From positions 62,001 through 126,000 of the forward strand of contig JAOAIT010000007.1 in NCBI GenBank assembly GCA_026414565.1: a stretch of 64,000 nucleotides of DNA, given 5' to 3'. Shown one piece after another: positions 52,244 through 60,800 of this stretch. Source of the DNA: Verrucomicrobiia bacterium (GTDB taxonomy: Bacteria; Verrucomicrobiota; Verrucomicrobiia; Limisphaerales; Fontisphaeraceae). Position 1 is the first letter of the stretch; each line of letters begins with the position of its first letter. A program made the position numbers and the translations under genes. The notes below the pieces were generated by a model, which was given only the letters and a program-made list of their open reading frames with translations, had not been told where the DNA came from and did no database searches.

Positions 52244-53596
52244 ATGAATACGACGATTGCCGCCCCCGCGCGCCCGGCTGCGCCGCCGTTGGAAAAGGCG
52301 ACGACGGCCGGCAACTATTTTGTTTCGAATTATCCACCCTTCTCGTGCTGGAAGCCGGAGCGGGTGGCCGAGGCGCTGGCGGCCATTGGCCGTCCCCCGC
52401 AGCCCGGCACGCCGCTGGGGTTGTATGTGCACATCCCGTTTTGCCGCAAGCGGTGCCACTTCTGTTATTTCAAGGTGTACACAGACAAGGATTCTGCCGA
52501 AATCCGGCACTATCTGGACGCGGTGGGGCGGGAGCTGGAGCTGTACGCCCGCCAGCCTTTCGTTGGCGGCCGCAAACCGTTGTTTGTTTATTTCGGCGGC
52601 GGCACCCCTTCCTACCTGTCGGTGGAGCAGTTGCGGCATCTGGTGGGCCATTTGCAGCGGCTGCTGCCGTGGGACGAAGTGCAGGAGGTGACCTTCGAAT
52701 GTGAGCCGGGGACGCTGACGGATCACAAGCTGGCAGCCATCCGTGAGCTGGGCGTCACGCGGCTGAGCCTGGGCATTGAGAATTTCGATGATCACATTTT
52801 GGAGATCAACGGCCGGGCGCATCGGTCCCGGGAAATTGAACGCGCCTACCGGTACGCGCGGCAGATCGGTTTTCCGCAGATCAACATTGATCTGATTGCC
52901 GGCATGGTGGAGGAGACGGAGGAAAACTGGCGGCAGTGCGTGCGGCGCACCCTCGAGCTGGCGCCCGACAGTGTGACCATCTATCAGATGGAAATACCCT
53001 ACAACACCACCATTTACCAGCGCATGAAGGCCGAGGGCAAACTGGTGGCGCCGGTGGCTGATTGGGAAACCAAACGGGCGTGGGTCAAGTACGCTTTTGC
53101 CGAGCTGGAGGCCGCGGGGTACACCGTGGCCAGCGCGTACACGGCCGTCCGCGAGCCCGCGCGCACGCGCTTCATTTACCGCGATGCCCTCTGGCAGGGG
53201 GCGGACATGCTGGCGCTGGGGGTGGCCTCCTTCTCGCACATTGGCGGGACCCATTTTCAAAACCTGCACGATTTCGAGCCGTATCTGGCCCGGCTGGACG
53301 CCGGCGAGCTGCCCATCTACCGGGCCTTGACGCCTACGTCGCAGGAACGGCTCATTCGCGAGCTGGTGTTGCAATTTAAGCTGGGACGGGTGCGCCGCAG
53401 TTATTTTCAGCAGAAGTACGGGGTGGACATTGCGGCGGCCTTCGTGGAAGCCTTGCAACGCCTGGAGGGATGGGGGTTCCTGGAGCGGGCGCCGGACGGC
53501 GATGAACTGCGTTTCAACCGCGACGGCCTGTTGCAGGTGGACCGCCTGATTCACGAGTTTTTCCTGCCGGAGCACCGGCAGGTGCGTTATGCCTGA
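52244..53596 (+). CDS. HemN-like radical SAM enzyme (not clearly a coproporphyrinogen oxidase)
   Basis: About 450 aa. The radical SAM motif is FCRKRCHFCYF (Cys 67, 71, 74), with YVHIPFC before it, the GGGTPSYLS motif and a HemN_C-type C-terminal winged region (ERLIRELVLQFKLGRV...). Authentic HemN oxidises coproporphyrinogen III and HemW is a haem chaperone, but this branch has an FCYFKVYTDKD continuation and sits with aromatic-acid genes rather than haem genes. I suspect a carbon-skeleton or methyl-type radical reaction on the pathway product. It is first in the operon; I chose the ATG at 52244. Confidence 0.8.
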   Translation: MNTTIAAPARPAAPPLEKATTAGNYFVSNYPPFSCWKPERVAEALAAIGRPPQPGTPLGLYVHIPFCRKRCHFCYFKVYTDKDSAEIRHYLDAVGRELELYARQPFVGGRKPLFVYFGGGTPSYLSVEQLRHLVGHLQRLLPWDEVQEVTFECEPGTLTDHKLAAIRELGVTRLSLGIENFDDHILEINGRAHRSREIERAYRYARQIGFPQINIDLIAGMVEETEENWRQCVRRTLELAPDSVTIYQMEIPYNTTIYQRMKAEGKLVAPVADWETKRAWVKYAFAELEAAGYTVASAYTAVREPARTRFIYRDALWQGADMLALGVASFSHIGGTHFQNLHDFEPYLARLDAGELPIYRALTPTSQERLIRELVLQFKLGRVRRSYFQQKYGVDIAAAFVEALQRLEGWGFLERAPDGDELRFNRDGLLQVDRLIHEFFLPEHRQVRYA

Positions 53597-53608
53597 AGCC
53601 GCTTTGAT

Positions 53609-54277
53609 ATGCCTGCCCTGCTAAACCATCCGCCAGTCCTCCCCGATACGGCCGCGTGGAAGCGCGGGCCGGTCACGGCCTTGGAATGGTGGCGGTGGTT
53701 TGGGCAGCAGCAGGGGGTGGAGTTTCCGCGGCCGCAAGCTGTGCCGCCGGCGGCACTGCCCGCGCCGTATCGGCAGTTGCTGGCGCACGGGCAGGACATG
53801 ACCTCCACCCTGGAGCGGTTTTATCAAACGCGGCTGGCCCTGCGCCCGCTGCGCCGGGAACGGCACGGGCCGTTTTACGTGCGCGAGGTGTTGCTGCTCA
53901 CGGCGGCGGGGGTGCCGGTGGAATATGGGGTGATCTGCGTGCGCTTAAACGCCTTCCCACCGGCGGTGCAGGAGGAGATTCTGTCGGAGCGGCTGCCGCT
54001 GGGACGGCTGTTGCAGGATCACGAGCAGCCCTGTGTGTGCCGGCCCCAGGAGTTTTACCGGCTGGCGCCGCATCCCTATCTGGAGGCGCAGTTGGGCATC
54101 CGCCCGGCGCCGGAAGCCTACCATGGGCGGCGCAATTTGCTGTTAAACAGCGAGCACCGGCTGCTGGCTGACGTGCTGGAGATACTTTCCCCGGTGGCGG
54201 AGCGGACCCCGGGCCCGCTGCCGGTGGATTATAGCGCCCAGTTTGGGCAATGGATGACGGAGGAGAAGTCCCTATGA
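53609..54277 (+). CDS. Chorismate lyase-like protein (UbiC/DUF98 family)
   Basis: 222 aa. The core has the pattern of chorismate pyruvate-lyases: AHGQDMTSTLERFY (the 'G.MT..L' start), REVLLLTAAGVPVEYG, then a strand and PLGRLLQDH, where the family has a Leu-Gly-Gln/Arg-hydrophobic turn. Such enzymes cleave chorismate to 4-hydroxybenzoate (or 3-hydroxybenzoate in some lineages) and pyruvate. The organism evidently uses menaquinone, so the product is unlikely to go to ubiquinone; the CoA ligase and thioesterase of the operon suggest another aromatic use. The 3' end overlaps the next gene by 4 nt (ATGA). Confidence 0.72.
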   Translation: MPALLNHPPVLPDTAAWKRGPVTALEWWRWFGQQQGVEFPRPQAVPPAALPAPYRQLLAHGQDMTSTLERFYQTRLALRPLRRERHGPFYVREVLLLTAAGVPVEYGVICVRLNAFPPAVQEEILSERLPLGRLLQDHEQPCVCRPQEFYRLAPHPYLEAQLGIRPAPEAYHGRRNLLLNSEHRLLADVLEILSPVAERTPGPLPVDYSAQFGQWMTEEKSL

Positions 54278-55545
54278 AAACGGAAACCACTTACGATGCG
54301 TTGGTGGTGGGCGCCGGTCCCGCTGGCTCCACCGCGGCGGCGCTGCTGGCGGAATATGGGCATCGCGTGCTGGTGCTCGAACGCGAGAAATTTCCGCGCT
54401 ACCACATTGGCGAGTCGCTGCTGCCGTTCACCTTTTACCCGCTGCAACGGCTGGGGCTGATTCCGGCGATGCGCCAGTCGGCCTTCGTCAAGAAATACAG
54501 CGTGCAGTTCATCAGCACCTCCGGCAAGGCCGCGCAGCCGTTTTACTTCTTCACCCGTTACGACGCGGACGTGGCGCAGACGTGGCAGGTGTTGCGCAGC
54601 GAGTTTGATTTGTTGCTCATGAACAACGCCCGCGCGCGGGGGGCGGAGGTGCGGGAGCAAACCACCGTGCTGGATCTGCTCCGCGAAGGGGAGCGCGTGG
54701 TGGGCGTGCGCGCCGCCGGACCGGACGGCCGGGAATACACCGTGCGCGCGCGGCTCACTCTGGATGCCACCGGGCGCGACGCCCTGGCGGCCGGGCGCTT
54801 CAACTGGCGCGTGCGCGATCCGTACCTGAAAAAGTTTGCGGTGTGGACGTATTATGAGGGCATCCCGCGCCCGGAGGGCATTGACGCCGGCGCCACCACG
54901 GTGGCGTTTCTGCCCCAGAAAGGATGGTTCTGGTACATCCCGCTGCACGGGGACCGCATCAGCGTGGGCGCGGTGGCCGAGGGGCCGTACCTCACCCGCG
55001 ACGGCGTGCGCGAGCCGGAGAAGATGTTTCAGCGCGAAATCCAGAACAACGCCTGGATTGCCGAGCAGCTCAGCAAGGGCCGGCAGGTGGGGCCCTACTA
55101 TCTGACCAATGAATTCTCCTATCGCTCGCGTTATTGCGCGGTGGACGGGCTGGTGATGCTGGGGGATGCCTTCGGTTTTCTGGATCCGGTGTTTTCCTCC
55201 GGGGTCATGCTTGCGCTCAAGAGCGGCATGCTCGCAGCCGACGCCGGGCACGCGGCGCTGGTGGCGGGGGATGTCTCGGCCGGGCGATTTGCGGAGTACA
55301 GCCAGATGATGCGGCAGGGCATTGAGAACATGCGCAAGCTGGTGTACGCATTCTATCAGGAGGGCTTCAGCTTCCGTGATCTGACCGACAAATACCCGGA
55401 GGTGCAGGGGGACATCACCGACTGCCTCTCCGGCGACGTGAACAAGGACTTGAGCCGTCTGTTTGAACGCGTGGCCGAGTTTGCCCAGGTGCCTGAACCG
55501 CTGCCGTATGGCGAAGTCCTGGCGCCCGAAATGGCGGCCGTCTGA
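54274..55545 (+). CDS. FAD-dependent oxidoreductase of the flavin halogenase/monooxygenase family
   Basis: About 423 aa. The FAD motif GAGPAGS is at residues 13-19. HIGESLLP and the halogenase-type WxWxIP (GWFWYIPL, Trp 218 and 220) follow, along with FAD-contact GDAFGFLDPVFSSG. WxWxIP distinguishes flavin-dependent halogenases from simple hydroxylases, and FVKKYSVQF carries lysines near where halogenases place their catalytic Lys, but a hydroxylase, dehydrogenase or geranylgeranyl-reductase-like role cannot be excluded. The ATG at 54274 overlaps the stop of the chorismate-lyase-like gene, so the two are translationally coupled. It probably acts on a hydroxybenzoyl compound. Confidence 0.8.
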   Translation: MKTETTYDALVVGAGPAGSTAAALLAEYGHRVLVLEREKFPRYHIGESLLPFTFYPLQRLGLIPAMRQSAFVKKYSVQFISTSGKAAQPFYFFTRYDADVAQTWQVLRSEFDLLLMNNARARGAEVREQTTVLDLLREGERVVGVRAAGPDGREYTVRARLTLDATGRDALAAGRFNWRVRDPYLKKFAVWTYYEGIPRPEGIDAGATTVAFLPQKGWFWYIPLHGDRISVGAVAEGPYLTRDGVREPEKMFQREIQNNAWIAEQLSKGRQVGPYYLTNEFSYRSRYCAVDGLVMLGDAFGFLDPVFSSGVMLALKSGMLAADAGHAALVAGDVSAGRFAEYSQMMRQGIENMRKLVYAFYQEGFSFRDLTDKYPEVQGDITDCLSGDVNKDLSRLFERVAEFAQVPEPLPYGEVLAPEMAAV

Positions 55546-55555
55546 CGCCCCGGCC

Positions 55556-56047
55556 ATGCGTTACACCATGCCCTCAGAATTCGTTCATCGCCGCCGCGTG
55601 GAATTTGCCGAGACCGACATGGCCGGCATCATGCACTTCAGCCATTTTTTCCGCTTCATGGAAAGCGCCGAGCATGCGTTTTTCCGCTCGCTGGGCTTTT
55701 CTGTGGCGCGGCCGGGCGGGGATGACCGCCTGGGGCTGCCGCGGGTCCATGCGCGGTGTGATTTCCTGGCCCCGCTGCGGTTTGAGGATGAAGTGGAGAT
55801 CCGCCTGCGGGTGGCCAAAAAAACCCGCCGCAGCCTGACCTACCAATTTACCCTGCGCCGCGTGCAGCCGGCGCCCGAAGTGGACGCGGCGCGGGGGGAA
55901 ATCACGGTGGTTTGCGTGGAACATCGCGCGGACGGCACCCTTAAAGCGGTGCCGCTGCCCGAGGTGATTGCGCGGGCCATCGAAGCTGCGCCGCCGGAGG
56001 AAAGCCCCGGGCGTGCCGGGGCGGCCGGCGCCAAACCACGTCGTTAA
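55556..56047 (+). CDS. Hotdog-fold acyl-CoA thioesterase (4HBT-like)
   Basis: About 163 aa. The active-site block is ETDMAGIMHFSHFFRFMESAEH, split in two by its loop: the Asp in DMAGI and the His nearby are typical of the 4-hydroxybenzoyl-CoA thioesterase branch. FLAPLRFEDEVEIRLRV is the usual second conserved strand. It would release an aromatic acid from CoA, which fits with the CoA ligase two genes further on. It starts 10 nt after the flavin enzyme gene. A second ATG at 55568 is possible. Confidence 0.88.
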   Translation: MRYTMPSEFVHRRRVEFAETDMAGIMHFSHFFRFMESAEHAFFRSLGFSVARPGGDDRLGLPRVHARCDFLAPLRFEDEVEIRLRVAKKTRRSLTYQFTLRRVQPAPEVDAARGEITVVCVEHRADGTLKAVPLPEVIARAIEAAPPEESPGRAGAAGAKPRR

Positions 56048-56056
56048 CCTTGTTCC

Positions 56057-56626
56057 ATGTCCATGCCACAATCGAATAGCTCAACGGATTCCACCTGGTT
56101 GGTGTTTGCCCTGATGACGGTGCTGTGCTGGGGGTTGTATGGCATCTTTCTGCACCACGGCCAACTGGCCATGCAAGACCCCGCCCACGGCCGCATGAAA
56201 GCCTTCCTCTGTGTGGGGCTGGCGTATTTTCTCACTGCCGTGCTTGCGCCGCTGGCCCTGCTCATGGCCCAGGGCGCTTCATGGCATTACCCGCTCAAAG
56301 GTTTTTCGTGGTCCCTGCTGGCGGGGGTCGTGGGGGCGGCAGGCGCGCTGGGGGTGTTGCTCGCCTTCGGGGCGCGCGGCACGCCGGCGGTGGTGATGTC
56401 CATCGTTTTTGCGGGCGCGCCCATTGTCAACGCCGTCGTGGGGCTGCTGTTGCATCCCCCGGCCGGCGGATGGGCAAAATTGCCGCTGCCGTTTTTGCTG
56501 GGCATTGTGCTGGCCGCCACGGGAGGCGCCCTGGTGACGTTGTACAAACCCGCCCCGGCGCCGGCCAAGCCCGCGGTCACCACCACGGCGTCGGCGTCTT
56601 CTGCTGCCAAACCCCTGGCTCCATGA
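56057..56626 (+). CDS. Five-helix EamA/DMT-like membrane protein
   Basis: 189 aa, with five predicted transmembrane helices (~12-33, 49-72, 84-105, 109-131, 143-163) and a short Ala/Pro/Thr-rich tail. This is one half of the usual ten-helix drug/metabolite transporter, with GVVGAAGALGVLLAFGARG and GAPIVNAVVG as the recognisable repeats. It may dimerise and export a pathway product or move an intermediate. It begins 9 nt after the thioesterase stop and its stop overlaps the CoA ligase start by 4 nt. Confidence 0.78.
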   Translation: MSMPQSNSSTDSTWLVFALMTVLCWGLYGIFLHHGQLAMQDPAHGRMKAFLCVGLAYFLTAVLAPLALLMAQGASWHYPLKGFSWSLLAGVVGAAGALGVLLAFGARGTPAVVMSIVFAGAPIVNAVVGLLLHPPAGGWAKLPLPFLLGIVLAATGGALVTLYKPAPAPAKPAVTTTASASSAAKPLAP

Positions 56627-57999
56627 GTGCCTGGCCGGCCATGGCCCTGCCCGCCGAAGAGCCGCTCCCGGAATACCTGACGCGGCCGGAGCTGCAACGC
56701 CTCCAGTGCGAGAAGCTGCGGGCCTTGCTCCAGTTGGCGCGCGCGCAAAATCCTTTTTACCGGCGCAAGTGGGAGGGGTTGGACATGCCCGAAGCCGGGG
56801 AGGATGCGCGGGCGTTGTTGCAACTGCTGCCTTTCACCACCAAGGCCGAGTTGCTGGCTGATCAGCAGGCCGCCCCGCCCTACGGCACCAACCTCACTTT
56901 TCCCCCCGAGCACTACTTCCGCTGCCATCAGACCAGCGGCAGCACCGGCGCCACGCTGCGCTGGCCCGACACCCGCGAAAGCTGGCTGGCCATGCTGGAC
57001 GCGTGGGCGCAGATTTTCCGCGCGGCGCAGGTCACGCCGCGCGACCGCCTCTTCTTTGCGTTTTCCTTTGGGCCCTTCATCGGTTTTTGGAGCGCGTTTG
57101 AGGCGGCCGAGCGCCTGGGTTGTTTCTGTTTCCCCGGCGGCGCGATGAACAGCGAAGCCCGCCTGCGGGCGTTATTGGACAACCATTGCACGGTGCTGCT
57201 CTGCACCCCCACCTATGCCCTGCACCTGGGGCAGGAGGCGCGCGCGGCGGGTCTGGACCTTGCCGCCAGCCGCATCCGGCTCATCATCACGGCGGGGGAG
57301 CCCGGCGGCAGCGTGCCGGCGGTGCGGGCACGTTTGAGCAGTTTGTGGAACGGGGCGCGTGTCTTTGATCATCATGGCATGACTGAAACGGGGCCGGTGA
57401 CGTATGAATGTCCCGCCCGCCCCGGGGTGTTGCACGTGATGGAAAACCTGTTTGTGGCGGAGGTGGTGGATCCAGCCACCGGCCAGCCCGGCGTGACCGA
57501 GGGCGAGCTGGTGTTGACCACCCTGAACCGGGTGGGCTCTCCGGCGATCCGCTACCGCACCGGGGATCGCGTGCGCGTGGCGCCCGAGGGCGTGTGCGCC
57601 TGCGGCCGCCATCTGCTGGCGCTGGAAGGCGGCATCATCGGGCGGGCCGATGACATGGTCATTGTGCGCGGGGTCAACGTTTATCCGGCCGCGGTGGACA
57701 ACTTGATCCGGGGCTTCAAGGACGTGGCCGAGTATCGGGTGCATTTGGTGCAGTCCGGCGCCCTGCCGGAGCTGCTGGTGGAGATTGAACCGGCGCCCGG
57801 AGTTTTGTATCCCGAAACCCTGGCCCAACGCCTGCGTTGCGCTTTTCACACGGCGCTGGGCTTGCGCGTGCCGGTGCGGCTGGCGGCTCCGGGCACGCTG
57901 CCGCGCTTCGAGATGAAAAGCCGGCGGTGGGTCAAAACCCTGGGGGAGCCGTTGACCTCGGGCGAATCCCCGGACAAATTTCCCGTCTTTCCCGTTTAA
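56623..57999 (+). CDS. PaaK-like aryl/acyl-CoA ligase (AMP-forming)
   Basis: About 458 aa of the phenylacetate-CoA ligase type. Adenylation motifs run in order: TSGSTGATL (~105), HGMTETGPVTYEC, YRTGDRV and GRADDMVIVRGVNVYP; the C-terminal Lys region reads FEMKSRRWVK. It activates a carboxylic acid, most likely the benzoate-type acid made by the chorismate-lyase-like enzyme, to its CoA thioester using ATP. The ATG overlaps the previous stop by 4 nt. It ends the operon, about 200 bp before rpmH. Confidence 0.88.
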   Translation: MSAWPAMALPAEEPLPEYLTRPELQRLQCEKLRALLQLARAQNPFYRRKWEGLDMPEAGEDARALLQLLPFTTKAELLADQQAAPPYGTNLTFPPEHYFRCHQTSGSTGATLRWPDTRESWLAMLDAWAQIFRAAQVTPRDRLFFAFSFGPFIGFWSAFEAAERLGCFCFPGGAMNSEARLRALLDNHCTVLLCTPTYALHLGQEARAAGLDLAASRIRLIITAGEPGGSVPAVRARLSSLWNGARVFDHHGMTETGPVTYECPARPGVLHVMENLFVAEVVDPATGQPGVTEGELVLTTLNRVGSPAIRYRTGDRVRVAPEGVCACGRHLLALEGGIIGRADDMVIVRGVNVYPAAVDNLIRGFKDVAEYRVHLVQSGALPELLVEIEPAPGVLYPETLAQRLRCAFHTALGLRVPVRLAAPGTLPRFEMKSRRWVKTLGEPLTSGESPDKFPVFPV

Positions 58000-58098
58000 G
58001 CCAGGCGAGCGGGTGGGGCTGATGGCCTCGCCACCGGCCCCTTGGCCCCTCGGCAGCACCAGGCTGGCCATTTCCGCGGCTTGACATGAGAATCTTCA

Positions 58099-58128
58099 TT
58101 GTTAGGCTCGCCGGCTCCATGTTATAGT
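58099..58128 (+). promoter_or_regulatory. Promoter of the rpmH operon
   Basis: Extended -10 TGT-TATAGT (hexamer 58123-58128) with TTGTTA (58099-58104) 18 nt upstream. The predicted start near 58135 leaves a ~69-nt leader before the ATG at 58204. A TTGACA at 58081-58086 is further upstream but lacks a good partner. Confidence 0.6.
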
Positions 58129-58203
58129 ATGGGCTTGCGGCGCGGGCGCCGTCCGGCATCGGCGGGATGAGGCGGGGCGTCGCAGGCAAGGCAAACACTA
58201 AAT

Positions 58204-58341
58204 ATGAAACGGACTCTTCAACCGTCGAAAATACGCCGGAAGCGGCAACATGGTTTTCTGGCCCGCAATTCTTCCAAGAGCGGGCGCAAAGTACTGGCCA
58301 ACCGCCGGCGGGTGGGGCGCAAGCGTTTGACCCCCGTCTAA
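58204..58341 (+). CDS. rpmH: Ribosomal protein L34
   Basis: 45 aa: [20 protein letters not shown], followed by a basic tail that ends KRLTPV. This is the full standard L34, a small basic component of the large ribosomal subunit. It is too short to stand out by length, but the sequence is unmistakable. It heads the rpmH-rnpA-yidD-yidC-khpB cluster that often lies near the chromosome origin; dnaA, its usual neighbour, is not here. Confidence 0.97.
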   Translation: MKRTLQPSKIRRKRQHGFLARNSSKSGRKVLANRRRVGRKRLTPV

Positions 58342-58357
58342 GCCCCGGGAGGCCGGC

Positions 58358-58726
58358 ATGATTCCAGCCGCGTCCCAAGGGTTGCCGCGGGAACGGCGAC
58401 TGCGCCGCCCGGGTGAGTTTGCCCGGTTGCGGGAGGAAGGCCGCCGCCTGGTGGTGGGCTGCCTCATTATGAACTGGCAGCCCGCTCCGGAGGGCGCCGG
58501 CAGCCGGCTGGGGGTGGTGACCTCGCGGGCGCTGGGCGAGGCCGTGGTGCGCAACCGCGGCCGGCGCCTGATGCGCGAGGTATGGCGGCGGCATCAAAAC
58601 GATCTGCGCCAGCCGGTGCACATGGTGCTGGTGGCGCGGCCGTCGCTGGCCACCAAATCTTTTGGGCAGGTGGAGGCCGATTTTATGCAGGCCCTCCGCC
58701 TGGCCCGTTTGTTGAAAGACTTGTGA
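58358..58726 (+). CDS. rnpA: Ribonuclease P protein component
   Basis: 122 aa. It binds the catalytic RNA of RNase P and helps tRNA 5'-end maturation. The RNR motif is clear ([15 protein letters not shown]), together with the N-terminal [18 protein letters not shown] and [12 protein letters not shown]. It lies 16 nt after rpmH, and its stop overlaps the yidD start (GTGA). Confidence 0.93.
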   Translation: MIPAASQGLPRERRLRRPGEFARLREEGRRLVVGCLIMNWQPAPEGAGSRLGVVTSRALGEAVVRNRGRRLMREVWRRHQNDLRQPVHMVLVARPSLATKSFGQVEADFMQALRLARLLKDL

Positions 58727-58992
58727 ACCTGGCCCAGGCCATCGTGTGCGGGGGCATCCGGCTGTATCGCGCCGTGATGTCGCCCCTGCTGCATGCGTTG
58801 TTGGGGCCGGCCTGTGGCTGCCGTTTTACGCCCACCTGCTCCGAATATGCCCTGCGGGCGGTGGAGCAGCATGGGGCGGCCCGCGGCGGCTGGCTGGCGT
58901 TGCGGCGCGTGTGCCGGTGTCATCCATGGGGCGGGGCGGGGCTGGATCCGGTGCCGCCTGTCGGCCGGCCGGCCGCGAGTGGGAAAGCTTAA
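58723..58992 (+). CDS. yidD: Membrane protein insertion efficiency factor YidD
   Basis: About 89 aa with a GTG start overlapping rnpA by 4 nt. The family signature [19 protein letters not shown] is present, followed by [18 protein letters not shown]. YidD is a small membrane-associated helper of YidC-dependent insertion. It is 3 nt upstream of yidC. Confidence 0.94.
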   Translation: MNLAQAIVCGGIRLYRAVMSPLLHALLGPACGCRFTPTCSEYALRAVEQHGAARGGWLALRRVCRCHPWGGAGLDPVPPVGRPAASGKA

Positions 58993-58995
58993 AGC

Positions 58996-60774
58996 ATGGA
59001 TCGCAAAGCTGTCATTGTTCTCATTGTTTCGTTTCTTCTGCTGGTGGCGTGGTATCCGCTGGTCAATCTGATTTACCCGCCCAAGCCGCTGCCGGAGCAG
59101 ACCAATGCCGTCAGCCGCGCCAGCCAGACCCATGGGGTGACCGTCGCAACCTCGGCCCCACCCTCGGCCTTTTTATCCGCGGCGCCCACCAATCTGCCCC
59201 CGCGGCCGAAGCCCGGGCCGGAGGCGCCGGAAAAGCTCGAGCGCCTGGTGCATGAGGGTATCACCTACATCTTCACCTCGCACGGCGGCGGGTTGAAGGC
59301 CATCGAGCTGGACCCGAAGAAATATCCGCAAACCATCCGCCGCAAGAAAGGTGAACAGGCCCAGGAGCCGGGCGTGGTGTTGAATCGCGGCGCGCTGGCG
59401 CCGGTGCTGGCGCTGGGCGGGCATCCCGCGCTCGAGGAGGACGGCATTTACGAGCTGCAGCGCGTGGGGCCGGGGGTGCGCGCCGAAAAAACCCTCAGCA
59501 ACGGCCTGCACATCGTCAAGGAATTCCTGCCTTCCACCAATTACCTGGTCAAGGCCCTGGTGCGCATTGAAAACCGCGGCCCTCAGCCGGCCATACTGCC
59601 CACGCATGAAGTGCTGGCGGGCACGGCGTCCCTGGTGCATTCCCGGGAGGAGGTGATGCAGTTGGGCGTGTTTGTGCGGGATCCCAAACGCACCAAGCAC
59701 CTGGACGAGGGCTGGTTTGCCAACCGCACGCTGGGCTGTTTTCCCGGCACGCCGCGGCTGGTCTATCGCTCCGAGGGCGAGCCGGTCACCTGGGTGGCAG
59801 CCCACAACCGTTTCTTTGCCCTGGCCGCCATTCCGGCCCAGCCGGCCGCCGAGGCCGTGGCGCGCAAGGTGGACCTGCCGTTGGGGGAAAAAGACCCCGT
59901 AAAGAACACCGGGTTTGAGGCCGCGCTGGTCTTTCGCGGCCAGACGGTGGAGCCGGGCACCTCGGTGGTGCATCACATCACGCTCTATGTCGGCCCGAAG
60001 GAGTACAACGGCCTGGCCCGGCTGGCCGAGCAGATGAAGAATGACCTGGACCACCTGATGAAGTTCAACGGGTTCTTCGGGTTCTTCTCCAAGGTGCTGC
60101 TGCTCTCCATGAACGGGCTGCATGACGCCTTCAAGCTGCCCTACGGCCTGGCCATCATCGTCATTACCATCATCATCAAGCTGCTTTTCTGGCCGCTCAC
60201 CAAGGCCAGCACCCGCTCCATGAAACGGCTGGCCGAGCTGCAGCCGGAGATGAACAAGATCCGGGAAAAATACAAGGATGACCCGCAGAAGATGAACCGG
60301 AAGATGATGGAATTCATGAAGGAGCACAAGGTCAGCCCGTTGGGCGGCTGCCTGCCGATGCTCATTCAGATTCCGGTGTTTTTCGGGTTTTATTTCATGA
60401 TCCAGAGCGCCATTGAGCTGCGCGGCGCCTCCTTTCTGTGGGCGTGGGATTTGTCGGTGCCGGACACTGTGGCCACGCTGGCGGGCTTCCCCATCAACCC
60501 GCTGCCGCTGATCATGGGCGCCACGATGTTCTGGCAGGCCAAACTGACGCCGCCCTCGCCGGGAATGGATCCCACCCAGCAGAAGATCATGCAATACATG
60601 CCGCTGATCTTCCTCTTTGTGCTTTATAACATGTCCTCCGGCTTGACTTTGTATTGGACGGTGCAGAACATCCTCACGATCGTGCAGACCAAAATCACCA
60701 AGACCCAGGACGCGAAAAATCAACCGTCCACCCCCGCGCCGGCGCCGGCGGCGCCCGGGCGCCGCAAACCCTGA
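58996..60774 (+). CDS. yidC: Membrane protein insertase YidC
   Basis: 592 aa, the Gram-negative type. An N-terminal transmembrane helix (~5-25) is followed by a large periplasmic beta domain (~70-330) and the conserved insertase core with four helices. The core includes YGLAIIVITIIIKLLFWPLT (conserved Lys in the groove region), MKRLAELQPEMNKIREKYKDD reduced in pairs by a coiled-coil hairpin, and LGGCLPMLIQIPVFFGFY. It inserts and folds inner-membrane proteins, alone or with SecYEG. Confidence 0.95.
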   Translation: MDRKAVIVLIVSFLLLVAWYPLVNLIYPPKPLPEQTNAVSRASQTHGVTVATSAPPSAFLSAAPTNLPPRPKPGPEAPEKLERLVHEGITYIFTSHGGGLKAIELDPKKYPQTIRRKKGEQAQEPGVVLNRGALAPVLALGGHPALEEDGIYELQRVGPGVRAEKTLSNGLHIVKEFLPSTNYLVKALVRIENRGPQPAILPTHEVLAGTASLVHSREEVMQLGVFVRDPKRTKHLDEGWFANRTLGCFPGTPRLVYRSEGEPVTWVAAHNRFFALAAIPAQPAAEAVARKVDLPLGEKDPVKNTGFEAALVFRGQTVEPGTSVVHHITLYVGPKEYNGLARLAEQMKNDLDHLMKFNGFFGFFSKVLLLSMNGLHDAFKLPYGLAIIVITIIIKLLFWPLTKASTRSMKRLAELQPEMNKIREKYKDDPQKMNRKMMEFMKEHKVSPLGGCLPMLIQIPVFFGFYFMIQSAIELRGASFLWAWDLSVPDTVATLAGFPINPLPLIMGATMFWQAKLTPPSPGMDPTQQKIMQYMPLIFLFVLYNMSSGLTLYWTVQNILTIVQTKITKTQDAKNQPSTPAPAPAAPGRRKP

Positions 60775-60800
60775 AGCCGGCCGGCGCGCTCCCTTTGCTT

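Noticed and set aside
49838-53575. 1245-codon minus-strand open frame
   Set aside because: Antisense to mqnE, mqnA and the HemN-like gene; Gln/His/Arg-rich, no motif.
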